A DNA stretch of 9,397 bases from Planctomycetota bacterium (GTDB taxonomy: Bacteria; Planctomycetota; Planctomycetia; Planctomycetales; Planctomycetaceae), in the NCBI GenBank assembly GCA_024278285.1, contig JAJRTM010000263.1, positions 1 to 9,397 on the forward strand. Reading direction: 5' to 3'. Positions 1 through 7,905 of the stretch are shown here, in pieces. Position 1 is the stretch's first letter, and every line of letters starts with the position of its first letter. The notes below the pieces were generated by a model. It saw only the letters and a program-made list of their open reading frames with translations. It was not told where the DNA came from and searched no databases. Made by a program: the position numbers and the translations under genes.

Positions 1-260
1 CCATGTACACCCCACGAGCCGTTGTTTCCTGTTGATGTCACACCTAGATCGACGGCTGCCCCCAATGGGAAAACTGTATGAGCATCGGCATAATTATGCA
101 GTGCTAAAGCAAGCTGCTTCATATTGTTTTTGCAAGAAGACCGCCTCGCCGCTTCGCGCGCTTGCTGCACGGCTGGAAGCAGCAACGCAACCAGAACCGC
201 AATGATTGCAATAACCACCAATAGTTCAATCAACGTGAATGCGTTGCGTTTGTTCTGCAT
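1..260 (-). CDS. DUF1559 prepilin-type N-terminal protein, 5' part only (cut by the window edge)
   Basis: The reading frame starts at ATG 258-260 on the minus strand and is still open at base 1, so only about the first 86 residues are visible. It begins [16 protein letters not shown], a type IV prepilin-like N-methylation motif: FTLIELL at residues 8-14, Glu at position 5 of the mature form, and Ala instead of Gly before the cleavage site. One hydrophobic helix follows to about residue 30. Then comes [20 protein letters not shown] and [15 protein letters not shown], the characteristic start of the planctomycete DUF1559 (SBP_bac_10-like) family. These are pseudopilin-like, membrane-anchored proteins present in very many paralogues per planctomycete genome; their exact role is not established. 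An AAGGCGG ribosome-binding site lies about 8 nt before the ATG. The lexA-side terminator at 381-420 separates it from lexA, so it is probably its own unit. Confidence 0.93.
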   Translation of the reverse strand, partial: MQNKRNAFTLIELLVVIAIIAVLVALLLPAVQQAREAARRSSCKNNMKQLALALHNYADAHTVFPLGAAVDLGVTSTGNNGSWGVH

Positions 261-380
261 TGTTGTTTCCGCCTTGTTTTTGAAAGATGTCTTGAAATTT
301 GGCGTAGGGGGTCGCTCCTCGTAAATCTTACTGACAACCTAAATTCATGTAAAATCAAACTCATCAAATAGGAGCGAGGA

Positions 381-420
381 AAGAAAAAAGCGAGGATACC
401 TGATAAAGGATATCCTCGCT
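381..420 (-). terminator. Rho-independent terminator downstream of lexA
   Basis: A perfect 10-bp stem (AGCGAGGATA at 389-398 with TATCCTCGCT at 411-420) has a 12-nt loop. Read on the minus strand it is followed by a run of six T (384-389) and more T-rich sequence. It lies about 147 bp past the lexA stop and about 120 bp before the DUF1559 start, so it ends lexA transcription and insulates the next gene. Confidence 0.85.
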
Positions 421-514
421 CAAAACAACGTACCAGCACAGGCAGCGATCACAACAGTGAGGCTGCATCTATTTTCTCGAACCCAGTACGATCTGCCTTA
501 GGCTCTTATCAATC

Positions 515-539
515 AAATGCTGCGCAAAAGTGGCAGGAT
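515..539 (+). repeat. Dispersed 25-nt repeat, copy 1 (just downstream of lexA)
   Basis: AAATGCTGCG followed by one variable base and AAAAGTGGCAGGAT. The same 25 nt recurs in inverted orientation at 8044-8068 with a single difference. Looser similarity seems to continue on the lexA side (T-rich stretch, then TCGTA...AGG). It lies in the 3' untranslated region of lexA, 28 bp past the stop codon. Its function is unknown; it is probably part of a dispersed intergenic repeat family. Confidence 0.6.
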
Positions 540-566
540 CTTTTGATGATTCGTACGTAGGTTAGG

Positions 567-1181
567 CTACGCCGGGTATTGCCTGATGACGCCGTGAACA
601 ACTCCGAGTATTTCGACATTGTTGGAGAAAATCGGTTTCATCGATGAATTGGCAGGTTCCAGTCGAACGCGATTTGCTTCTTTGTAGAACCTTTTCAGTG
701 TTGCATCGGTGCCATCAACAAGGGCAACAACGATATCGCCATCGTTACACGTGTTTTGCTTTTTAACGACAACATAGTCACCTTCTGCAATATGATCTTC
801 GATCATCGAGTCTCCTTTGACTCGCAGGCAGAAACGTGAATCGTCGTCAAACAATCCTGAAAAATCAACTTTATCTTCATCTTCGACAGCCAGAACTGGT
901 GTACCAGCTTGAATCTGTCCGGCCAACTTCATTGAAGTCGATCTCATTTGCGAATGATCGGTCAATTGAATTGCCCGAGACATGTGAGATTCTCGAGTAA
1001 TCAAACCTTTACGCTCAAGAGCTTTGAGGTGACACATGACGCCGTTGGGAGAGCGGATTCCAAAATGGTTGCCGATTTCTCGCACGGTCGGACCGTAGCC
1101 CCGATTCATGATTTTATCTTTGAGAAAATCATAAATCGCTTGCTGACGTTCTGTTAACGGGGGGTGAGCTTTAGTGATCAT
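567..1181 (-). CDS. lexA: LexA repressor (SOS response regulator, S24 autopeptidase)
   Basis: This is a 204-aa protein, close to the 202 aa of E. coli LexA. The N-terminal winged helix-turn-helix (about residues 1-72) contains PTVREIGNHFGIRSPNGVMCHLKALERKG. The C-terminal S24 peptidase domain has the Ala92-Gly93 self-cleavage bond (QIQAGTPVLA), catalytic Ser125 in VKGDSMIEDHI and catalytic Lys163 in DATLKRF, so all three key elements are intact. In this family, LexA represses SOS genes and is inactivated by RecA*-stimulated self-cleavage after DNA damage. The start at ATG 1179-1181 is chosen over the upstream in-frame start at 1238 because GAGGAG sits about 9 nt before it, because MITKAHPPLTERQ matches LexA N-termini, and because the upstream extension would begin inside a palindromic candidate operator (1231-1251). 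It has its own terminator (381-420), and the gene upstream ends in another, so lexA is monocistronic and probably autoregulated. Confidence 0.97.
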   Translation of the reverse strand: MITKAHPPLTERQQAIYDFLKDKIMNRGYGPTVREIGNHFGIRSPNGVMCHLKALERKGLITRESHMSRAIQLTDHSQMRSTSMKLAGQIQAGTPVLAVEDEDKVDFSGLFDDDSRFCLRVKGDSMIEDHIAEGDYVVVKKQNTCNDGDIVVALVDGTDATLKRFYKEANRVRLEPANSSMKPIFSNNVEILGVVHGVIRQYPA

Positions 1182-1230
1182 AATAGTACTCCTCTCTGGA
1201 TGTCCAAACTTTGTCTCCTGAATAGAACGC

Positions 1231-1251
1231 AAGTTCACAGTGAGTGAACTT
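1231..1251 (-). promoter_or_regulatory. Candidate LexA operator (palindrome in the lexA promoter region)
   Basis: A perfect palindrome with 8-bp arms, AAGTTCAC and GTGAACTT, is separated by 5 nt (AGTGA). It is centred about 60 bp upstream of the lexA ATG. On the minus strand a TTGAAA hexamer overlapping its upstream side could be a -35 box, but I see no good -10. LexA autoregulation through a promoter palindrome is usual in the family. That this palindrome is the site is inference; its spacing differs from the GAAC-N4-GTTC (Gram-positive) and CTGT-N8-ACAG (E. coli) operators. Confidence 0.55.
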
Positions 1252-1533
1252 TTTCAAGAGAACCCAAAAGTTAATGCTGACATCACAAAAATTGCAGGCC
1301 CAATGGGTGAAACTAAATTTCCATATTAAAAATGGATGTCAACTAGGATAATTACTAATATACCAGTGTGCCTAAGTCAATGGTTAAACGGACATCTTAT
1401 AGATAAACATTCAGCATGATTCTGTCTAGTGTGTCAGATTCTGTCACCCAACATGAAAAAAGACTTAAAAATAAGCGAATATTCTATTTTTTATCATTAA
1501 AAGACAGACTGAATATAAAATGAAAATATTTTC
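1252..1533. other. AT-rich gap upstream of lexA without a recognisable gene
   Basis: This gap lies between the lexA candidate operator and the terminator of the upstream gene. It is AT-rich with many stop codons in all frames. Apart from presumably holding the upstream part of the lexA promoter, I see no motif or repeat I can support. Confidence 0.6.
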
Positions 1534-1577
1534 AAAAAAAAAGACCGAAAAGCCCACATTACGTAGGACTTTCGGTC
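1534..1577 (-). terminator. Rho-independent terminator downstream of the thioredoxin-like lipoprotein gene
   Basis: On the minus strand GACCGAAA (1570-1577) pairs with TTTCGGTC (1543-1550). The stem extends with one bulge (GTCC against GGGC), the loop is about 10 nt, and nine T follow (1534-1542). It lies about 50 bp after the stop of the lipoprotein gene and separates it from lexA. Confidence 0.93.
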
Positions 1578-1628
1578 AATTGAGTTGATCAAATGTACAA
1601 AACAGTGTTATTGCAGGGAATCCCCTCA

Positions 1629-2972
1629 CTATTTTTTAATTAATGAATTCAGTTGTTCGCGGGAGACATTCGTTGCTCGAACTCTTCCCTGGGCATCGAT
1701 GTACCAATAGGTTGGCACGATGTTTATCCCAAATTGGCGAGCCAGCGGTTGGGAAGCTCCCTGGAGTGACACATCTGGGTAAAAGAGATGTTCCCCGGCG
1801 AGCTGGTTGGCCTCAATAAATTGCTTGACGGCTGCTGCGTCAGTATCCATGTTAACTCCAATAAGTTGAATCCCTGCCTCAGTGACCAGTTGATTCAACA
1901 GGGCGATATCGTTTTGAAAGGCTGCTGACCTGACCGACCAGAAAACAAGCACGCATGGCTTCCCTTTTTTATCTGAAAGGCGAAGCGTCGAACCGCTAAT
2001 TGTTGGAGCTTCCAGACTGATTGATTTACCGATTAACCCGAGCCGTTGTAATGCCGCTTCTGCTTTTTTTCGGAAAGGAGATTTGGGAAACTGCTGTTGA
2101 ATCATCGTGTAACATTCAATTGCAGGAAGAATCAGTTGCTGCTGTTCGCAAAATTCACCCGCAGAGGTTAGTTGCACAATCGCACGTGCTTCCTCTTGAG
2201 AGAAATTCATGGCAAACAGCTTGACTTGCCGCACATATTCACTGACCCAGGGCGAATCACTTTCTCCCTGGCGAGCCATTTCTGCAGCCAGTCGCACGAC
2301 GGCTCCCGCTGTGATGATCGATGCAGGAGACCCAGGTCGCTCCCTGGCAATAGTGGCTGCATCTTCATAAATAGCATCCAGAGATTCTTTCTCACCAGCG
2401 AGCGCGAGTTTCAAGCGGGCATCCATCAGCGATTGAATCGCCGCATTGAAAATCAACTCTTTTTCGGGGCGTTGATGCGTTGCTGAGATGGCATGAGAAG
2501 CCAACGCAATAATACGTCTTGCAGTTTCATCAGTAGAAATATTCAGTGACGTGATTCGTTGCTGGGATTGAGTGCCAGAATTAAGATGGACTTCTTTGGC
2601 GATCAACAGGGCAATCTGACGAATATCCCATTCCGGCGTTCCCGATGCAGGAAGGCCGTAGTCTTCTGACTGTTTGCTCATCCCGGCTGTTTTGAACTCT
2701 GGGCCGTCAGAAGAGCTTGAACTGGAAGCAGGGGTAATTGTCAGAATTGATGGCTGTGCGTCTGCAGGAAGCTCGTCCAACTTAAATTCGTCCAATGGAC
2801 TCCGGCTCCCATCTACTTGATGCAATTCCTCTGCAGGCGCATCTTTCGATTCGGTTTGTAATTCACTCGACGATTTATTGCAGCCAGGGAAAAGAGCTAC
2901 TGCCGTAACTATAAGCAGTGACGGTAGATAAGTGATAATGTTCCGCAAAAACAATAATCGTACTGAATTCAT
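1629..2972 (-). CDS. Putative lipoprotein with C-terminal TlpA/redoxin-like thioredoxin-fold domain lacking CXXC
   Basis: This is a 447-aa protein. A hydrophobic N-terminus ends in ALFPG-Cys31, a somewhat atypical lipobox (Phe at -3), so it is probably a lipoprotein facing the periplasm. A low-complexity linker with six Ser at 83-88 follows, then a helical middle region with a TPR-like stretch at about 273-313 (LILPAIECYTMIQQQFPKSP). The C-terminal domain, about 314-447, has the TlpA/AhpC-TSA pattern: APTISGSTLRLSD, GKPCVLVFW, IQLIGVNMD and FGINIVPTYWYID with cis-Pro420. Where TlpA proteins carry W-C-x-x-C, this one reads FWSVRSAAF, so both redox cysteines are replaced (Ser349, Phe352). It is therefore unlikely to be a thiol oxidoreductase; a binding or scaffold role is inference. 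The start ATG at 2972 is preferred because AAGGA lies 8 nt before it; ATG 2981 is also possible. The open frame extends to 3188 but runs into repeat 3097-3240 and is not coding there. Confidence 0.85.
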   Translation of the reverse strand: MNSVRLLFLRNIITYLPSLLIVTAVALFPGCNKSSSELQTESKDAPAEELHQVDGSRSPLDEFKLDELPADAQPSILTITPASSSSSSDGPEFKTAGMSKQSEDYGLPASGTPEWDIRQIALLIAKEVHLNSGTQSQQRITSLNISTDETARRIIALASHAISATHQRPEKELIFNAAIQSLMDARLKLALAGEKESLDAIYEDAATIARERPGSPASIITAGAVVRLAAEMARQGESDSPWVSEYVRQVKLFAMNFSQEEARAIVQLTSAGEFCEQQQLILPAIECYTMIQQQFPKSPFRKKAEAALQRLGLIGKSISLEAPTISGSTLRLSDKKGKPCVLVFWSVRSAAFQNDIALLNQLVTEAGIQLIGVNMDTDAAAVKQFIEANQLAGEHLFYPDVSLQGASQPLARQFGINIVPTYWYIDAQGRVRATNVSREQLNSLIKK

Positions 2973-3096
2973 TACAAGCATCCTTGCTGTTTCCGTTTGT
3001 CTTTTTTTCGTGGCTTTCACGATGTATAGTGGGGTTTGTATGATACTTTCACGGATTGAGTCAAGGTGAGACCTGAAAAGCTGAGATTCAAAGTAT

Positions 3097-3240
3097 AGGG
3101 AACCTCTATTTATTAAAAAGGAGCACAGACATTCCTGTCTGTCTTGTCTGTCTGCCTCGTAAGAGCATGCTGTATGATAGGCAGACAAGAATGTCTACCC
3201 TCCGTTCAAGAGGAGATTTTTGAATAAATAGAGGTTCCCT
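3097..3240. repeat. 144-bp MITE-like near-palindromic element
   Basis: Perfect 18-bp terminal inverted repeats read AGGGAACCTCTATTTATT at 3097-3114 and its reverse complement at 3223-3240. Inside is a second inverted pair, AGACATTCCTGTCTGTCT (3127-3144) against 3179-3196, matching 16 of 18. The element has no coding capacity and would form a long two-part hairpin in RNA or a cruciform in DNA. It lies about 125 bp upstream of the lipoprotein gene, on the upstream side of its promoter region or in its leader. I see no unambiguous target-site duplication. Confidence 0.8.
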
Positions 3241-3280
3241 GATATTGGTAGGCCACATTCTCGGCCTCTTGTGACTGCGT

Positions 3281-3428
<148 letters not shown>

Positions 3429-3539
3429 ATTTTCATTTTCGCAGTGCCACCCGCCGTCTTCATTTTTGGGTTGGTACATCGAACCTGAAAAGGCACTACC
3501 ATTACTAAACAGTTACGTTTTTATCCGATTCGTTATTGA

Positions 3540-5183
3540 TTACAGACCAAGCCAGGGGAGTGGGGCGCCGGCTTCTGGGAGTTCAACAATTTCAACGCCC
3601 GTTACATCAGCGTGGTTACGAATTTCTTCAAGGACATCATCAGAAGGTTTGGCATCGAGATTGATGACAGCAACAGAATCGCCGCCCGGCTCTTTTTGTG
3701 ATCGCCCTAAAGACATGTGCGCGATATTGAGGTTGTTTTCCCCGCAAATTGAACCGATGAAGCCAATCAGGCCGGGAACATCGCGGTGCCGGTAGATGAG
3801 CAGACAACCATCCAGATACGCATCCAACTGGAAATCATCCATCTGCACCATGCGAAGATATTCGTGACCGAATATGGTTCCTGCAACCTTTAACGTGCGG
3901 TTATCAGTGACAACCGTTCCTGCAATCATCGTGGAAAAATCGCCTGCTTCTTTCGAGGTCTGTTCGCTAATCGTCACGCCTCGCTCTTCAGCGAGCATGT
4001 TGGCATTGACGATGTTAATGCGATCTCCCAAGGCAGAAGAAAGCAGGCCCGAAGCGAACGAGGAAGTCAGCAGGCGTGTGTGCTTACTGGCTGCTTCGCC
4101 CCGATAGCTGATCTCTGCCGATTTAATTCCTTCGCCGTGCGTTTGCTGGGCAAGGGAAAGACCCAATCGATACGCAAGGTCGATGTACTTCTTCATGCCT
4201 TCCATCTCGGAGGCAGAAACGGGAGCCATGTTGATCGCATGGCGAACTTCATTGCGTGTCAGGAAACCTGAAATGATATCGCCTGCTTCAACAGCAACCA
4301 AATCCTGGGCTTCGTCGGTGGAGGCTCCCAGGTGAGGGGTTGCCAGTACGCCGGGAAGTTTTGTTAGTCTGAAGTCTTCAGGCGGTGGTTCTTTTGTGAA
4401 AACATCGAAAGCCGCTCCGGCAACATGCCCAGATTCAACTGCATCAGCCAGATCGTTTTCATCAACAATACCGCCTCGGGCACAGTTGATAATGCGGACT
4501 CCCTTGGGCATCTTTGCGATACGTTCTGCGTTAATCACTCCGCGAGTTTCGTCCGTCAGCGGAGTGTGGACAGTCAAGAATTGGCAATGCGGAATCAGTT
4601 CGTCGATATCGCGATAAAGTTCGATGCCGAATTCACTTGCCCGTTCGGAAGAGATGAACGGGTCGTAGCCGAGAACTCGCATTTCCAGTGCCTGGGCGCG
4701 CTGGGCCACACCGATGCCAACACGACCCAAACCAACAACTCCAAGTGTTTTTCCAGCCAATTGTGTACCGGTAAAGAGTTTTCGCTCCCATTTTCCTTCT
4801 CGCATGCTCGCCCCAGCCGGTGCGATATTTCGAGAAAGAGCCATCATCATCGCAATAGTATGTTCTGCGGTACTGACAGTATTGCCGCCCGGCGTATTCA
4901 TCACGACAATACCCTGCCTGGTCGCAGAAGGAATATCGATATTATCAACACCAACACCTGCACGAACAATCGCTTTGAGCCGAGTTTGCCCTTCGAGAAC
5001 TTCTGCGGTTAGCTTTGTGCCAGAACGAATAACAATTCCGTCTGCATTTTGTAATTCTTCACGAAGTTGTTCAACAGTTAACTTGGGATCGGTCTTGATC
5101 ACCAATTCAATTTCCGGATTTTCCTCTAAAACTTTTAAGCCAGCAGTAGAGAGGTTGTCAGTCACCAAAACACGCTTCAACAC
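3540..5183 (-). CDS. serA: D-3-phosphoglycerate dehydrogenase, long form with ACT domain
   Basis: This 547-aa protein has the length and layout of long (type 1) SerA. In this family it oxidises 3-phosphoglycerate to 3-phosphohydroxypyruvate with NAD+, the first step of serine biosynthesis, in the cytosol. The substrate-binding half has VRAGVGVDNID and NTPGGNTVSTAEH. The Rossmann motif GLGRVG is at 151-156 with Asp174 (GYDPF) favouring NAD. Catalytic residues are Arg236 (NCARGGIVDE), Glu265 (FTKEPP) and His284 (ATPHLGAST). An intervening ASB domain spans about 325-447 and a C-terminal ACT domain about 458-535 (RDVPGLIGFIGSICGENNLNIAHM), which suggests serine feedback control. The start is GTG at 5181-5183, preceded by GGGAG with 8 nt spacing; MLKRVLVTDNLSTAGL begins as in homologues. 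The charged 147-aa gene lies 98 bp upstream on the same strand. Confidence 0.96.
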   Translation of the reverse strand: MLKRVLVTDNLSTAGLKVLEENPEIELVIKTDPKLTVEQLREELQNADGIVIRSGTKLTAEVLEGQTRLKAIVRAGVGVDNIDIPSATRQGIVVMNTPGGNTVSTAEHTIAMMMALSRNIAPAGASMREGKWERKLFTGTQLAGKTLGVVGLGRVGIGVAQRAQALEMRVLGYDPFISSERASEFGIELYRDIDELIPHCQFLTVHTPLTDETRGVINAERIAKMPKGVRIINCARGGIVDENDLADAVESGHVAGAAFDVFTKEPPPEDFRLTKLPGVLATPHLGASTDEAQDLVAVEAGDIISGFLTRNEVRHAINMAPVSASEMEGMKKYIDLAYRLGLSLAQQTHGEGIKSAEISYRGEAASKHTRLLTSSFASGLLSSALGDRINIVNANMLAEERGVTISEQTSKEAGDFSTMIAGTVVTDNRTLKVAGTIFGHEYLRMVQMDDFQLDAYLDGCLLIYRHRDVPGLIGFIGSICGENNLNIAHMSLGRSQKEPGGDSVAVINLDAKPSDDVLEEIRNHADVTGVEIVELPEAGAPLPWLGL

Positions 5184-5224
5184 GGGGTTTCTCCCAAAGA
5201 TAAATCTATTTGAACACTCATACT

Positions 5225-5241
5225 GGCTTGCTCGGCAAGCC
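5225..5241. repeat. Small hairpin between the 147-aa gene and serA
   Basis: GGCTTGC, TCG, GCAAGCC: a perfect 7-bp stem with a 3-nt loop in the 98-bp spacer upstream of serA. The CTGGCTTGC core resembles the centre of the repeats at 3282-3427, so it may be a single degraded copy of that family. There is no T-run on the minus-strand side, so I do not call it a terminator of the upstream gene. Confidence 0.5.
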
Positions 5242-5281
5242 TTATTATTTTGAAGAACGGTAAAAGAAATTCGAGTATGAC

Positions 5282-5725
5282 TTAATCTTCCTCTTCTTCG
5301 TCCTCTTTGTCTTCGTCATCCTCGTCGTTTTCGTCAGCCGAATCTGCGTCGTCTGCCGCAACTTTTGCTTTCTCTTCTTCTGGCTCTTCAACAGGAACAG
5401 GAGCAGCTTCCCCGGAAATTAATTCTTTCACGGGCTGCATGAAATAAGTTCGTTTCCCCTTGGCAAGCAGATGTTCGAGTTTCTCTTCGGCCTGTTTTCG
5501 TTGATCGTAGGGAAAGCGAGTTTCTTCGCGCAGAGTAGCCGTATAAATCACCCAGACAAGACGTTTGCGTTCCGGAACGGCGTCTTTCACTTTCCGGGTT
5601 GCACGCTTTTTCGCTGCTTTTTTCTTTTTGACTTTTTTCTTTGGGGATTCCTCATCAAGACCGGCAGCCTCAGCGGCTTCCACTTGTTTTCGTAATTCCT
5701 GTCGACTTGGCAGCTTCCGAGGCAT
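5282..5725 (-). CDS. Conserved-type hypothetical protein with Lys-rich N-terminus and acidic C-terminal tail
   Basis: This 147-aa protein has three parts. A basic segment at about 28-47 (KKKVKKKKAAKKRATRKVK) resembles the lysine-rich, nucleic-acid-binding tails of some bacterial HU/H1-like proteins. A compact central block at about 55-101 (RLVWVIYTATLREETRFPYDQR, then KGKRTYFMQPVKE) looks like a small alpha/beta fold. The tail from 113 onward is almost purely Glu/Asp. There is no signal peptide or membrane segment, so it is probably cytosolic. I do not recognise a named domain. The start ATG at 5723-5725 has AAGGTGG about 8 nt before it. It lies 98 bp upstream of serA on the same strand, so co-transcription is plausible but not shown. 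The tail could be an intrinsically disordered regulator or counter-charge; function unknown. Confidence 0.85.
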   Translation of the reverse strand: MPRKLPSRQELRKQVEAAEAAGLDEESPKKKVKKKKAAKKRATRKVKDAVPERKRLVWVIYTATLREETRFPYDQRKQAEEKLEHLLAKGKRTYFMQPVKELISGEAAPVPVEEPEEEKAKVAADDADSADENDEDDEDKEDEEEED

Positions 5726-5815
5726 TTCAATTCCACCTTAATCTATTTTCGTACAGCACTTTTTACGTTAAAGACGGTCACAGGCGCAACCGATCATCTG
5801 AGATCTCTTTTTTAG

Positions 5816-5952
5816 GTAACTATTCAGCTTTGGCGTAGGATCCGTTACCCGTGGACCACGATGGGAAGTGGATCCCGCTATTTGTGCGGTGGTCCGCAAT
5901 AGCAGATCCTACACACAATTCCAGTCCAAGCCAAATACCGTTGAATAGTTAC
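5816..5952. repeat. 137-bp multi-hairpin inverted-repeat element (GTAACTATTCA family)
   Basis: The outer 11-bp inverted repeats are GTAACTATTCA (5816-5826) and TGAATAGTTAC (5942-5952). Nested pairs lie inside: GTAGGATC (5835-5842) with GATCCTAC (5905-5912), GGACCAC (5853-5859) with GTGGTCC (5889-5895), and GCTATT (5877-5882) with AATAGC (5898-5903). The left end continues GCTTTGGCGT, exactly as at 8070-8090, and the inner GGTCCGCAATAGC is also shared with the copy there, so these are members of one dispersed family. There is no coding capacity. It sits in the divergent gap between the 147-aa gene and the BON-domain gene. Confidence 0.75.
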
Positions 5953-6301
5953 TTTTTTCATTAACTAAAACGGAGGATAGCTCTTTCAGTCTTTCGATGC
6001 CACTGAATCGCGGCACTGAGCCGTGCAAATGTTACGAATACCGGCTGATTTCAATTCTTGATCCACAAAAACAGGAACATAACGTGAACCCATGGATACA
6101 CCTTTAGTTTCAGGCAGAAGAAAATTGAGTAACTCCCCCGAAAATCTGGCGAAATAATCAGAATAAATTGTTTAATCGGACCAAAACAACCGATCATAGA
6201 ATCAGCGACACCATTCCGCAGGTCGTTCGTCAGTTAAAATGATGTCCCCTGCAAAGTTAATGGAGCAGCTAAGAGTACTGTCGGGCAGGACGCCTGGCAA
6301 C
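5953..6301. other. Gap upstream of the BON-domain gene; no gene seen
   Basis: Frames are closed on both strands. A sequence at about 6005-6037 (TGCCACTG...GCACTGAGCCGTGCAAA) looks like a decayed relative of the repeat at 7805-7829, sharing GAGCCGTGCAAA apart from its first bases. A TAGAAT hexamer at 6197-6202 resembles a -10 box but has no well-spaced -35 box, so I do not call a promoter. The short palindrome ATCGG (6175-6179) with CCGAT (6190-6194) may be chance. Confidence 0.4.
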
Positions 6302-6374
6302 TTCGCCGTCTTTCAGGACGAAACCAACGGCGGCGAATTTTCTGGCTTGAAGTTGTTTTGGCATCTTTCAAGCC
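6302..6374 (+). promoter_or_regulatory. Structured leader upstream of the BON-domain gene
   Basis: Two consecutive hairpins can form in the probable 5' leader. The first pairs TTCGCCG (6302-6308) with CGGCGAA (6331-6337), with an inner CGTC/GACG pair, and TTTT follows shortly after. The second pairs GGCTTGAA (6344-6351) with TTCAAGCC (6367-6374). They end about 95 nt before the ATG. The pairing is visible in the sequence. A regulatory role (attenuation, stability) is inference, and I could match it to no known riboswitch class. Confidence 0.35.
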
Positions 6375-6468
6375 GACGAGGCATCATTCAAATCGATTTT
6401 CCCATCTGATGTGGGAAGAAGCAGCTCCCCTCGGGAGAGAGGCATTCAGACACGGAGGTAACTACCCA

Positions 6469-7623
<1,155 letters not shown>

Positions 7624-7673
7624 TTTGAGACCTTGAGAATGTCAAAGTGATATTCATCAATTTTGAATGATGC

Positions 7674-7709
7674 AGCACTTTCGATCAATTGGTCGAAAGT
7701 GCTTTTTTT
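7674..7709 (+). terminator. Rho-independent terminator downstream of the BON-domain gene
   Basis: A perfect 11-bp stem, AGCACTTTCGA (7674-7684) with TCGAAAGTGCT (7693-7703), has an 8-nt loop and a run of seven T at 7703-7709. It lies 50 bp after the stop. Confidence 0.95.
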
Positions 7710-7715
7710 ATAGAT

Positions 7716-7728
7716 GTAGCTATTCAGC
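7716..7728 (+). repeat. Short copy of the GTAACTATTCAGC repeat
   Basis: GTAGCTATTCAGC differs at one base from the start of the repeats at 5816 and 8070. Only this end is recognisable; a GC-rich stretch (CCGCCGGGCGCTGGGCTG) follows. It lies directly after the terminator of the BON-domain gene. Confidence 0.45.
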
Positions 7729-7804
7729 CGCCGGGCGCTGGGCTGTTAAATTTCTTAAGTTGTTGCCAGTTGCACTGTTGCGCCTTGGCTCTTGATTTCA
7801 CTCT

Positions 7805-7905
7805 GTGTGCCACGGCTCTGTGAGCCGTGCAAACTGAAAATCAAGCTTGATTTTAACAGGATATTCTCACTCCAACGCAACACGGCTCACAGAGCCGTGG
7901 CACAC
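7805..7905. repeat. 101-bp double palindrome with 25-bp perfect inverted ends
   Basis: The 25-nt sequence at 7805-7829 is exactly the reverse complement of 7881-7905. Each copy is itself a hairpin, with arms CACGGCTC and GAGCCGTG (8 bp) around 3 nt and a GTGTGC/GCACAC extension. In the 51-bp centre lies a further perfect 18-bp palindrome, AAAATCAAGCTTGATTTT (7837-7854). It has REPIN-like layout and no coding capacity. I recall CACGGCTC...GAGCCGTG repeats as common in planctomycete genomes, which cannot be checked here. Confidence 0.85.

Noticed and set aside
1182..1238. In-frame N-terminal extension of lexA
   Set aside because: It would start within the palindromic candidate operator, has no good ribosome-binding site and does not resemble LexA N-termini; ATG 1181 has GAGGAG in front.
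2973..3188. In-frame N-terminal extension of the thioredoxin-like lipoprotein
   Set aside because: The extension translates the inverted repeat at 3097-3240 and would bury the signal peptide and lipobox inside the protein.
4425..5012. 195-codon plus-strand open frame opposite serA
   Set aside because: It is antisense to highly conserved serA coding sequence, a shadow of the real gene.
6230..6340. Possible c-di-GMP or other riboswitch in the BON gene leader
   Set aside because: Hairpins are present, but the conserved core bases of the classes I could compare are missing.
6358..6468. In-frame N-terminal extension of the BON-domain protein from TTG
   Set aside because: It lies over a leader hairpin and would put 37 polar residues before an otherwise clean signal peptide; ATG 6469 has GGAGG.
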